NCBI GenBank assembly: GCA_031400455.1
Contig: JANNPX010000033.1
Span: 112,685-176,684, forward strand
Direction: 5' to 3'
DNA from: JANXYW01 sp031400455
Lineage (GTDB): Bacteria > Chloroflexota > Dehalococcoidia > DSTF01 > JACRBR01
DNA length: 64,000 bases
Both the position numbers and the translations under genes were made by a program. Below are positions 40,885 to 48,578 of this stretch, one piece after another. A model generated the notes under the pieces. That model was not told where the DNA came from, did no database searches, and worked only from the letters and a program-made list of their open reading frames with translations. Every line of letters begins with the position of its first letter. Within the stretch, counting starts at the first letter, position 1.

Positions 40885-41619
40885 ATGGGTGGAATGGATA
40901 CTGAACGCCTGTCGATGGAGACGTTCAACGGGCACCGGTTGGCTACGGCGTTTAACGACGCGGGTGGCAGGAAGCTGGTCGTCTTTTGCCACGGCTTCCA
41001 CGGGCAGAAATCCGGCGACAGCCGCCGGTTCGTCATTGCCGCTCGCACGCTGGCGGAGCTCGGCATCTCGTCGCTTCGGTTCGACCAGTACGGTTGCGGA
41101 GACTCCGAGGGCGACTTTCGGGACGTGAGCTTCGACGACTGGGTCGCCACCACCCGCGCCATCGTGGCGCAACACACGGCGGACGGAACGCGCTTGGCGC
41201 TCTTCGGCCAGAGCATGGGCGCATGCACCGCGTTGTGCGTCGCCGCCGATCTTCCGGAGCTCGTGGCGGTCGTTGCCTGGGTGCCCGGCGCGCCGACGGA
41301 ACCGTTCGTGCCGTCGCCTGGCGGGTTCTCCGAGGAAGCCGGGCAGATCGTGCCGGATCGTTTCTGGCGGGAAGTACACGAAGCGGACATCGCGGCGAAG
41401 TTCGCGCGAGTGGCCCCGCCGGCGTACCTGGTTTTCGGGACAGCCGACCTCTACGTCACCGAAGCGAGTCGTCGCGCGCTGATCGATCGAGCGCAGCCGC
41501 AGCATCGCATCGATGTGTTCAAGGGATACGCCCACAGCGCGTGGTCGCACGCGCAGTCGACCGAGATAGTCGATCGCAGCTGCCGGTTCCTGGTTGATGC
41601 GTTCGGAGCGGACTCGTAG
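40885..41619 (+). CDS. Alpha/beta hydrolase (acyl esterase/peptidase S9-like)
   Basis: A 244-residue hydrolase with FCHGFHGQKSG (oxyanion), RFDQYGCGDSEGDF, nucleophile elbow GQSMGACTAL, acid strand VFGTADLYVT and catalytic His in KGYAHSAWSH. It resembles small esterases of the DUF1749/serine aminopeptidase group. No signal peptide; cytoplasmic. Substrate not known. It is convergent with the DegV gene, with 12 nt between stops. Confidence 0.85.
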   Translation: MGGMDTERLSMETFNGHRLATAFNDAGGRKLVVFCHGFHGQKSGDSRRFVIAARTLAELGISSLRFDQYGCGDSEGDFRDVSFDDWVATTRAIVAQHTADGTRLALFGQSMGACTALCVAADLPELVAVVAWVPGAPTEPFVPSPGGFSEEAGQIVPDRFWREVHEADIAAKFARVAPPAYLVFGTADLYVTEASRRALIDRAQPQHRIDVFKGYAHSAWSHAQSTEIVDRSCRFLVDAFGADS

Positions 41620-41631
41620 CCTGGACGCCTG

Positions 41632-42465
41632 CTACAACCCCTCAACGACAGCGATGCCGATCATTCCGGGACCGCCGTGGACGCCGAGCACCGGCCCGAA
41701 GCGGCCGAGGTGGAGCGGCACGCCGGGACGGGCAGTCCGAGCGCGCTCTGCGAGCGCGGCGGCGTCCTCCGGGGTGGTGGTGTGGAGTACGGCGATGTCT
41801 TCGATCCGTTTGTCGCCGGTGCAGAGCGCGAAGAGTTCGTCGAGCGCCTTCGCCCGCGAGCGGACGCGGGTGACCGGGAACGCTTCGCCATCCTTGACCG
41901 TGAGGATCGGCTTGAGGCGCAGCAGCCCGCCCAGGAACGCCGTTGCGCGTCCGATGCGGCCTCCCCGGCGCAGGTACTCCAGCGTCTCGAACGCCACGGC
42001 GATGCGGAGGCGTCCAGCGACGGACTCGGCTGCCGCCGCGCACTGCTCGCGCGTGCCGCCTGACTTCGCCACGCGCGCGGCAGCAAGGGCGCACATGCCG
42101 AGACCCATGGACGCGGAGGTGGAGTCGACGATGCTGATCCTGTCGGGTGCGACGTCGCGCGCAGCCGCTCGCGCGGTGTCGATGGTGCCGCTGAACTTGT
42201 GCGAGACGTGGACCGAAACGATGTCGCCGCGCGTGATCAGGTGCTCGTAGGCGTGCTGGAACAGCGCGGGCGGCGGCTGCGATGTTGTGGGCAGCGCCTT
42301 CGTCGTTTGAAGACGTTGGTAGAACTCGTCGGCGGTCAGGTCTAGGCCGTCGCGGAACGATTCCTGCCCGAACGAGATCGTCAGCGGCATGACCGTGATG
42401 TCGTACTCGGCTGCGAGCTCCTTCGAGATGTCGGACGTGCTGTCGGTGACGATGTGTACGGTCAT
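41632..42465 (-). CDS. fakB: DegV-family fatty-acid-binding protein (FakB)
   Basis: A 277-residue DegV protein. The N-terminus VHIVTDSTSDIS, LPTTSQPPPALF and ISVHVSHKFSGTIDTAR (Ser/Thr and Arg that hold the fatty-acid carboxylate), with LRRGGRIGRATAFLGGLLRLKPIL, are characteristic. FakB presents a fatty acid to the kinase FakA, which forms acyl-phosphate for phospholipid synthesis. ATG 42465 comes 2 nt after the fakA stop, so the two are translated together. Confidence 0.9.
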   Translation of the reverse strand: MTVHIVTDSTSDISKELAAEYDITVMPLTISFGQESFRDGLDLTADEFYQRLQTTKALPTTSQPPPALFQHAYEHLITRGDIVSVHVSHKFSGTIDTARAAARDVAPDRISIVDSTSASMGLGMCALAAARVAKSGGTREQCAAAAESVAGRLRIAVAFETLEYLRRGGRIGRATAFLGGLLRLKPILTVKDGEAFPVTRVRSRAKALDELFALCTGDKRIEDIAVLHTTTPEDAAALAERARTARPGVPLHLGRFGPVLGVHGGPGMIGIAVVEGL

Positions 42466-42467
42466 GG

Positions 42468-44138
42468 CTACTCGACGCCGATTAGGTACGGATAGTGCGG
42501 CTGTCCGCCGGCGACCAGCTCGACCTCGGCGCCGAATTCGGTGCGAAGCGCGGCGGCGATCGCTTCCGCTCCATCTACGTCTTCGCCCTCGCCGATGTAC
42601 AAGGTGACGAGCGGCGCATCGCGACCTTCGACCAACAGCGCCACGCACGCGCGCACGGATTCGGCGACGGTGGATTCGGCGACGACGAGATCGCCATCGA
42701 CGAGACCGATCGGCTGGCCCTCGGCGATCTGCCTGCCGTGGATCGTCGTGGCACGAGCCGCGAACGTCACCTCGCCCGTGCGGACGGATGCGGTCGCGTC
42801 CGTCATGGCGGCGATGTTGTCGTCGAACGACGTTTCGGGATTCATGGCGACGAGCGCGGCGACCCCCTGCGGGATGCTGCGCGTGGGGATGACGTGCGCC
42901 CGAATCGGCAGATCCTTCACGGCCAGTTCGGCGGCCAGCACGACGTTCTTGTTGTCGGGCAGGACGATCACCTCGTTGGCGCCCGTTGCCTCGATCGCCG
43001 CGCGGATGTCACCGGCGCTGGGGTTCATCGTCTGGCCGCCGCGCACGACCTCGGCCGCACCGATCGAGCGTAGTAGCTCTTCGATCCCGTCACCGGCGCC
43101 GATTGCGACGACGGCGATGCCGTCCGCGCGTTTCGGATGCGCGTCGCGGCTGCGTGCGGCCAGGGCGGCGAACTGTTGCTCCATGTCGTCCGCCTTCTCG
43201 TGCGAGAGGGTGCCGAGCGTGCGCGCGTACGCCATCGCGTCGTCAGGTGTGGCCGTGTGTACGTGAACGCGCACGAGATCGCTCTCGCCGATGACGAGCA
43301 GGCTGTCGCCGATCGTCTGCAAGCACGCGCGGATCGCGGCGGGGTCGAGTGCCGCGCCCGCAGGATCCGCATGGATAACGAACTCGGTGCAGAAGCCAGC
43401 CTGCGCGCCGTCGCCGTGCGACTGCTCGCGTGCGGCGAGCCAGCACTCGTCGATGGCGCCGAAGTCCTCCGGCGCGTCGGCGATCGCTTCGCCACGCAGG
43501 GCGCGGAGCATGCCTTCGAGCATCACGAAGAGTCCCTGCGCGCCGGCATCGACGACTCCGGCCTCCTTGAGCACGGGCAGCAGTTCCGGCGTGCGGGCGA
43601 CGGCATCGCGCGCTCCTTCGACGGCGGCTTCGAGCGTGGCGTCGGCGGTCGCGCCTCCGGTCGCGGCACGAGCGGCGTATTCGGCTGCGGAAGTGATGGC
43701 GGTGAGGATGGTGCCTTCCTTGGGGTTCGAGACGACGCGGTAGGCGGCGGCGCGTCCGCGTTCGAGCGCTTCGGCGAGAGCGACGGCATCGAGCACATCG
43801 ACGGATGCGGGCGCGACGAAGCCACCGACGATCTGCGAGAGGATGACGCCCGAGTTGCCCTTCGCGCTCATCAGCGTCGCCTGCGCCGCTTCCTTCGCGA
43901 CGGCAGCGACGGTGGTCGCGCCGGACTGCTCGACGACGGTCGCGGCCGCCGTCATCGTGAGCGACATGTTGGTGCCGGTATCGCCGTCCGGGACGGGGAA
44001 GACGTTGATCGCGTTGAGCGCCGCGGCCTGGCTGCGGAGCGCGGTCGCGCCGCCGCTGAGTGCGCGCGCGAGGGCCGAACCATCGATGACGGACAGGGTA
44101 GTAGCGGCGGTCTCAGCTTCGTTTGGGGGTGGGGGCAT
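42468..44138 (-). CDS. fakA: Fatty acid kinase FakA (DAK2-domain protein)
   Basis: A 556-residue protein: N-terminal Dak2 nucleotide-binding domain with INVFPVPDGDTGTNM (Mg-binding Asp cluster), SAKGNSGVILSQIVGGF and GVVDAGAQGLF, then the FakA middle and C-terminal domains. It phosphorylates fatty acids bound to FakB. The immediate fakB neighbour supports this over a dihydroxyacetone kinase role. Divergent from rpmB with 93 bp between, an arrangement frequent in Gram-positives and Chloroflexota. Confidence 0.9.
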   Translation of the reverse strand: MPPPPNEAETAATTLSVIDGSALARALSGGATALRSQAAALNAINVFPVPDGDTGTNMSLTMTAAATVVEQSGATTVAAVAKEAAQATLMSAKGNSGVILSQIVGGFVAPASVDVLDAVALAEALERGRAAAYRVVSNPKEGTILTAITSAAEYAARAATGGATADATLEAAVEGARDAVARTPELLPVLKEAGVVDAGAQGLFVMLEGMLRALRGEAIADAPEDFGAIDECWLAAREQSHGDGAQAGFCTEFVIHADPAGAALDPAAIRACLQTIGDSLLVIGESDLVRVHVHTATPDDAMAYARTLGTLSHEKADDMEQQFAALAARSRDAHPKRADGIAVVAIGAGDGIEELLRSIGAAEVVRGGQTMNPSAGDIRAAIEATGANEVIVLPDNKNVVLAAELAVKDLPIRAHVIPTRSIPQGVAALVAMNPETSFDDNIAAMTDATASVRTGEVTFAARATTIHGRQIAEGQPIGLVDGDLVVAESTVAESVRACVALLVEGRDAPLVTLYIGEGEDVDGAEAIAAALRTEFGAEVELVAGGQPHYPYLIGVE

Positions 44139-44148
44139 GGGCGGCGGG

Positions 44149-44178
44149 TTGCCTCACGCTCGGCGCGGATGCTACATT
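44149..44178 (+). promoter_or_regulatory. Possible rpmB promoter
   Basis: TTGCCT (44149-44154) and TACATT (44173-44178) separated by 18 bp, 53 nt before the rpmB ATG. Both boxes match four of six consensus bases. Confidence 0.35.
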
Positions 44179-44231
44179 TCCGTGTTCAAGAGTCTAACAC
44201 GGTACCCACCGATTCTAAGCGAGTAACGATT

Positions 44232-44441
44232 ATGCCTGCGATATGCGCAGTCTGCGGCAAGGGCACGACCTTCGGCCGCAACATCCGTCACCAGCACTCC
44301 GGCCGTTGGGAGCGCGAAGCCCCCAAGACGAACCGGACGTTCAAGCCGAACCTGCACCGCCAGATCGTTCACGTCGGGGGCGCGTCCGTGCGCGTGAAGC
44401 TCTGCACGCGTTGCCTGCGCAGCCAGACGAAGACGGCGTAA
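44232..44441 (+). CDS. rpmB: Large ribosomal subunit protein bL28
   Basis: A 69-residue bL28. ICAVCGKGTTFGRNIRHQHSG is the typical N-terminus, RTFKPNLHRQIVHVGG the core, and CTRCLRS the end. Both CxxC pairs (CAVC and CTRC) are present, so this is the zinc-binding (C+) form. The longer frame upstream is antisense to fakA and is not used. No strong Shine-Dalgarno sequence. A rho-independent terminator follows 26 nt later. Confidence 0.95.
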   Translation: MPAICAVCGKGTTFGRNIRHQHSGRWEREAPKTNRTFKPNLHRQIVHVGGASVRVKLCTRCLRSQTKTA

Positions 44442-44467
44442 CCGCGCGCTGTTGCTGATCGAGACAG

Positions 44468-44493
44468 AAGCCCTGCTGATGCGGGGCTTTTCT
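44468..44493 (+). terminator. Rho-independent terminator of rpmB
   Basis: Stem aagccc/gggctt (44468-44473 with 44484-44489), loop of 10, followed by tttct. Placed 26 nt after the rpmB stop. Confidence 0.75.
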
Positions 44494-44515
44494 GCGTTCA
44501 CGAGGAGATGGTTTG

Positions 44516-45076
44516 ATGCGCATTGGGCTGATTGGTGACACGCACTACCCGGAGGCGGGGCCTCTGTGGGATGAGGCGTACGACGCGCTGCGCGATGTCG
44601 ATCTGATCCTGCATGCCGGTGACCTGCACGTCACCGACGTGCTGGACTGGCTGGAGCAGCGCTGCGGCGTGCCGGTGCTGGCCGTGCGGGGCAACGGCGA
44701 TGACGGCAGCGGCGGGCGGCCGCTCTGTCCGGAGGACCCGCGCATGAAGCCGGTGCAGACGATCGATACCGCTGGGCTGCGCGTCGGGATGGTGCACGAC
44801 GCGACGTTGCCCGAGTGGCCGCCGCATCGCACGCTGGAGACGATCATGGAGCATCACTTCGGCGGCCGCGTCGACGTGCTCGTACACGGCGACACGCACG
44901 TGCCGGAGGTCGAGTTGATGCGCGGCGTGTTGCTGGTGAATCCAGGCAGTCCGACGTTTCCGCGCAATCTTACGCGTCGCCTGGGCACCGTCGGCTTCGT
45001 GGAGATCGAAGCCGGTGTCGCGCGCGCGTGGGTGGAGCAGTTGGGGAGCGGCGACTTGGTCGTTGGGAGTCGGTGA
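44516..45076 (+). CDS. YfcE/MJ0936-type metallophosphoesterase
   Basis: A 186-residue calcineurin-like phosphoesterase. Metal ligands are in GLIGDTHYP, ILHAGDLH, VRGNGDD (where the family has GNCD), VLVHGDTHVPEV. The size fits the YfcE class of small cytoplasmic phosphodiesterases with unknown substrate. ATG 44516 with gaggag upstream is preferred over TTG 44513. Convergent with the matrixin-like gene, with a 3-nt gap. Confidence 0.9.
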   Translation: MRIGLIGDTHYPEAGPLWDEAYDALRDVDLILHAGDLHVTDVLDWLEQRCGVPVLAVRGNGDDGSGGRPLCPEDPRMKPVQTIDTAGLRVGMVHDATLPEWPPHRTLETIMEHHFGGRVDVLVHGDTHVPEVELMRGVLLVNPGSPTFPRNLTRRLGTVGFVEIEAGVARAWVEQLGSGDLVVGSR

Positions 45077-45079
45077 TAG

Positions 45080-45835
45080 CTATTGCGGCTGTGCCGCTGC
45101 GCCATATCGCGCGAGCAGCGAGTCCCGATCAGCGTTCGTAAGCTCGTCCGGGCACGTCGTGGTCTCGGGCGCCATAAGCGCCGGCGCCGGCAGGTGCTCC
45201 AGCCCGAGGAAGTGTCCCGTCTCGTGCAGCATCGTGCTGTAGAGGCATCGCTCGTTCCGAAACTCGCCCGGCGGACTTGTATCGATCGTGATGTCCGCCT
45301 CGATAATGTGCACCGGATCGTCCGGATCACACCCCGCCGTGCACTCGCGGTAGCGCATCGACGTCAGCCCCGCTTCGTACGCGTCGGCTCCTCGGTTCGT
45401 CGCGGCGCTCAGGTCGCCCCAGCCGATCTCATTGACATCATTGTCGTCGGCGATCCCGTCGCACGCGCCGTTGTTGATGGCCGGCACGCCCCATGTCGCG
45501 AACGCGCGCTCGATTGTGGCTGCAAACTCGTCTGCGCTCACGTACCCGTCGCCCGTCACGACGCAATACGTCACCGGTAGCGTGTTCCAGCGCTGGAGCG
45601 CGTCCGGATTGGCGGGTAACGAGGGCGTTGGAGTCGCGGTTGGAGTTGCCGTGGCGGTCGAGGTTGGTGTGGGCGTTGGAGTCGGCGTCGCCGTGGCGGT
45701 GTGTGTCGCCGTTGGCGTGAATGTGGCGGTGGGCGTGGCATTCGCGCCGAAGGGGCTGGCACATCCCGCCGCGATGATGGCGAGCAGCACGAGAGTCGTG
45801 GCCGCTACGCCGTGAGCGAGCGCCCATGCGGACAC
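45080..45835 (-). CDS. Matrixin-like (metzincin) lipoprotein protease with Thr/Pro stalk
   Basis: A 251-residue protein from GTG 45835: short signal with lipobox (IIAAGC), a stalk of Thr-Pro-Ala-type repeats (about residues 30-70), then a domain with the zinc motif HETGHFLGLEH (HExxHxxGxxH) and a downstream Met (PAPALMAPE), diagnostic of metzincins such as matrixins (M10A-like). Several Cys suggest disulphides outside the cell. It overlaps the preceding glycosylase gene by 31 nt, which is unusually long for this window. Confidence 0.85.
   Translation of the reverse strand: MSAWALAHGVAATTLVLLAIIAAGCASPFGANATPTATFTPTATHTATATPTPTPTPTSTATATPTATPTPSLPANPDALQRWNTLPVTYCVVTGDGYVSADEFAATIERAFATWGVPAINNGACDGIADDNDVNEIGWGDLSAATNRGADAYEAGLTSMRYRECTAGCDPDDPVHIIEADITIDTSPPGEFRNERCLYSTMLHETGHFLGLEHLPAPALMAPETTTCPDELTNADRDSLLARYGAAAQPQ
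45610..45745. repeat. Low-complexity Thr/Pro codon repeat inside the matrixin-like gene
   Basis: Irregular repetition of ggcgttggagtc/ggtgtgggcgt-type units encoding the (T/P/A)n stalk. A similar tract lies at 47345-47470 in the M23 gene. Confidence 0.7.
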
Positions 45836-46470
45836 GAACGGAGAAGCGGGCACGCGTCGCACTTCGGAGCGACCCGGCAGAGGGCTTTGGCGTGGAGGAC
45901 GATGTACCCGTGGTATCGCTGGAACGCCTCCGCATCTTTCTCGGCGAGCGCGCGTTCGAAGTGGCGCTGCCACGCATCGTATCCGGCGCCATCCGCTGGC
46001 TCGAGGCCGAGGCGGCTGAAGATGCGCCGAGTGTACGCGTCGATGACGAATGTCCGCTTGCCCGCGGCGTAAAGCGCGATGGCATCGGCGGTTTCGGGAC
46101 CGACGCCGTGCGTGGCGAGCAGCAGCGGCCGCATCTCGTCGAGCGGCAGCGCCAGGAGTGCTTCGATGCCGCCCGCCGTCGTGATCGTCTCTGCTGTCGC
46201 GCGGAGGCGCCGCGCCTTCACCGATGGTGTACGCGACACGCGCACGAGTGCGGCGATCGAATCTTCCGGCATCGACGCGAGCACGCACGGATCGAGTGCA
46301 CCCGCCGCTCGTAGCGATTCGAGCGCACGCTCGGCGTTCGTCCACGTCGTGTGCTGCACGAGGATTGCGGCGACGATCACGTCAATCGGACGCGCGACGT
46401 CCGGCATCCAGTGCCAGATCTCGTCGCGGTACGCACCTTCGAGCGTGGCCAGTACTTCGCGAATGCGCAC
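45805..46470 (-). CDS. EndoIII/MagIII-like HhH-GPD DNA glycosylase with Fe-S cluster
   Basis: A 221-residue HhH-GPD protein from GTG 46470: AAILVQHTTWTNAERAL, HhH motif THGVGPETADAIALYA, D144 in VIDAYTRRI (catalytic Asp) and the [4Fe-4S] ligands CRVAPKCDACPLLRSC. The Lys of EndoIII is Glu here (GPETAD), as in MagIII-type 3-methyladenine glycosylases, so this is most likely a monofunctional base-excision enzyme. The upstream extension (to 46581) is not needed. Confidence 0.87.
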   Translation of the reverse strand: MRIREVLATLEGAYRDEIWHWMPDVARPIDVIVAAILVQHTTWTNAERALESLRAAGALDPCVLASMPEDSIAALVRVSRTPSVKARRLRATAETITTAGGIEALLALPLDEMRPLLLATHGVGPETADAIALYAAGKRTFVIDAYTRRIFSRLGLEPADGAGYDAWQRHFERALAEKDAEAFQRYHGYIVLHAKALCRVAPKCDACPLLRSCPHGRSLTA

Positions 46471-46512
46471 TGCCCCATCCTGCCTGCGCGTAGCCGCACC
46501 GCGCCCCAACCC

Positions 46513-46539
46513 AATCTGCGAAATCTGCGAAATCTGCGG
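46513..46539. repeat. Three 9-bp tandem units
   Basis: aatctgcga, aatctgcga, aatctgcgg in the gap between the glycosylase and M23 genes. Direct repeat with one mismatch. Confidence 0.8.
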
Positions 46540-46553
46540 TTCCGACCCGTGGC

Positions 46554-47570
46554 TCACGGCGCGACGCCGGGCTCTGTCCACGCAACCGGGTCGACGTTGA
46601 CGCCGGAGATGACCAGCTCCCAGTGCAGGTGCGGCCCGGTCGCCAGGCCGGTCATGCCGACGAGGCCAATCTGCACTCCCTGCGTCACGTAGTCACCCTC
46701 GCTGACGTCGATGCGTGAGAGGTGATGATAAGCGGTGAAGACACCGGCGCCGTGGTCGATGATGACCGAGTTTCCGCGAACCGTAAGCATGCCGGCATAT
46801 GCCACGCGGCCGGTGGCCGACGCGACGACGGACGCGCCCTCATCGGCGGCGATGTCCGCGCCGCTGTGGTTCGCCGTCGCCGGTCCGCCGTTGTAGCTGC
46901 GCGCGGTGCCGAAGAACGTCGAGAATCCGCCAGCGGCTGGCAAGATGAACGGGCCGCTCCACAGCTTCTCCGGTGTGAAGCCGGTGAAGACGTCAGCGCG
47001 AATGTTGAGCTCCACCTGCACGTCCTCCGCAGATCGCAGGCCGTTCGGGTCGCCGACGGGCGGGACGGTGATGTACTCGACCGGGTAGTCCGTGAAGGTG
47101 ACCTCGACGGGCAACGAGAATGTCTCCGTCACGGCGCCGTCCGCGCCGTACACCGTGAATGCGATCTCGTCGCTTCCTGTGTCCGCGGTGTTGGCGACGC
47201 CGATTACCGCGAGGAGGCCGCCGCCGACATCGATCAGCGGATACTTGGATCCACGGAAGCTCGCCGTAGCGGACGCGGCGCTCCCGGCGGGGTCGATGCG
47301 GACGACTATGGTGCCGCCTTGCGCGACGCTGTCGCTGGATGCGATCGCGCGCGGCTGCGGCGTGACGGTCGGCGTGGGAGTCGACGTCGGCGTGGGTGTC
47401 TGAGTCGGCGTTGACGTCTGCGTCGGCGTGAAGGTCGCCGTCGATGTCGCCGTGCTCGTCGGCGTCTTCGTCGCTGAGTCGCCACCGATCACACCGCAGC
47501 CTGTCAGCGAAGCGATGGCAGCGAGCGAGAAGATCGCGAAGGCGAAGATGCGGCGCTGTCGACGGGGCAC
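46554..47570 (-). CDS. M23-family metallopeptidase lipoprotein with Thr/Pro stalk
   Basis: A 338-residue lipoprotein (lipobox LTGC). After a Thr/Pro-rich stalk (residues 33-70), a beta-rich middle domain and a C-terminal LytM/M23 domain with zinc ligands in NHSGADIA and GPHLHWE, plus AYHHLS. It should cut peptidoglycan cross-links, or position other hydrolases if inactive. The stalk resembles that of the nearby matrixin-like protein. It ends 24 nt before the ROK kinase gene in the same orientation. Confidence 0.9.
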   Translation of the reverse strand: MPRRQRRIFAFAIFSLAAIASLTGCGVIGGDSATKTPTSTATSTATFTPTQTSTPTQTPTPTSTPTPTVTPQPRAIASSDSVAQGGTIVVRIDPAGSAASATASFRGSKYPLIDVGGGLLAVIGVANTADTGSDEIAFTVYGADGAVTETFSLPVEVTFTDYPVEYITVPPVGDPNGLRSAEDVQVELNIRADVFTGFTPEKLWSGPFILPAAGGFSTFFGTARSYNGGPATANHSGADIAADEGASVVASATGRVAYAGMLTVRGNSVIIDHGAGVFTAYHHLSRIDVSEGDYVTQGVQIGLVGMTGLATGPHLHWELVISGVNVDPVAWTEPGVAP

Positions 47571-47594
47571 TGAGGCAGTATAGATGGTCGTTGG

Positions 47595-48578
47595 TCAGAT
47601 CGCGCCGCGCGCGGCGGCGTTACGCGCCACGGCGATCGCGCCGAGGGCGCCGGCGTTGTCCCCCAGTTCGCCTTCGACGATGCGGACGTCCATGAACGAC
47701 TGCGCGAACGTGCGGGCGCGTGCCGTCTCGACGGCGGGGCCGAGGATGGTATCGCCCATGTTCATCAAGCCGCCGCCGATGACGATCGCCTGCGGGTTGA
47801 AGACGTTGATCAGGCTGGCGAGGCCAATGCCGAGGTAGTGCCCCGCCGACTCTATCAGCGCGGTCGCCTCGCCTTCGCCCTGCTGGCCGGCGAGAAAGAC
47901 GGCCTTCGCTGAGACGGGCGGGTCGTGCTCCGCCATGCGCGCCGTGCGGACGAGTCCGCCCGCTGCGATCATCTCCTTCGCGCGGGCCGCGATGGCGGTG
48001 CCGGATGCGAAGGCTTCGAGGCATCCGGTGTGGCCCGCGCCGCATTTCGGGCCGTTGACGCTAACGCCGATGTGGCCGATTTCGCCGGCCGCGCCTGACG
48101 CACCGGCGTAGAGCTGATCATCGATGATGATGCCGCCGCCGATGCCGGTGCTGACCGTGATGAAGATCATGTGCTTGTAGCCGCGGCCCGCGCCGAACTG
48201 GTGCTCGGCGACGCCTTGGCAGTTGGCGTCGTTTTCGAGCAGGGTCGCGACGCCGAGACGCTCGTGCAGGACGCGGGCGAGCGGGACGTTGTGCCATCCG
48301 GGAAGGTTGGGCGGGTCGGTGATGACGCCGGTGGCGACATCGATCGGACCCGGCGCGGACACGCCGGCAGCGCGAATAGCCGTCACATCGAGCCCCGCGT
48401 CGTCCGCGGCGGTGTGCAGCGCGTCGGCGATGCGCGTGATGACGGCTTCGGGACCCTGTGCCGCTTGCGTTGCGATGCGCGCGCGGCCCAGCACGGTGCC
48501 CGCGGCGTCGGCGATCAGCACGAGGATCTTCGTGCCGCCGAGGTCGATGCCGGCGAACACTTCGCCGCCGCTGCTCAC
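47595..48578 (-). CDS. ROK-family glucokinase
   Basis: A 327-residue ROK kinase from GTG 48578. FAGIDLGGTKI (phosphate loop), ENDANCQGVAE (catalytic Asp), TVSTGIGGGI and CGAGHTGCLEAFASG (zinc-binding segment) are present. It likely phosphorylates glucose with ATP. GTGA overlap with the stop of glgA links the two genes, so glucose phosphorylation and glycogen synthesis appear to be expressed together. Confidence 0.9.
   Translation of the reverse strand: MSSGGEVFAGIDLGGTKILVLIADAAGTVLGRARIATQAAQGPEAVITRIADALHTAADDAGLDVTAIRAAGVSAPGPIDVATGVITDPPNLPGWHNVPLARVLHERLGVATLLENDANCQGVAEHQFGAGRGYKHMIFITVSTGIGGGIIIDDQLYAGASGAAGEIGHIGVSVNGPKCGAGHTGCLEAFASGTAIAARAKEMIAAGGLVRTARMAEHDPPVSAKAVFLAGQQGEGEATALIESAGHYLGIGLASLINVFNPQAIVIGGGLMNMGDTILGPAVETARARTFAQSFMDVRIVEGELGDNAGALGAIAVARNAAARGAI

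Noticed and set aside
43137..44231. Plus-strand frame upstream of rpmB, antisense to fakA
   Set aside because: Composition is Arg/Gly/Asp-rich with no domain; fakA on the other strand has clear motifs. rpmB starts at 44232.
45610..45745. Possible CRISPR or minisatellite array
   Set aside because: The repetition is irregular, lies inside an open frame and encodes a Thr/Pro stalk. There are no uniform repeats with unique spacers here or anywhere in the window.
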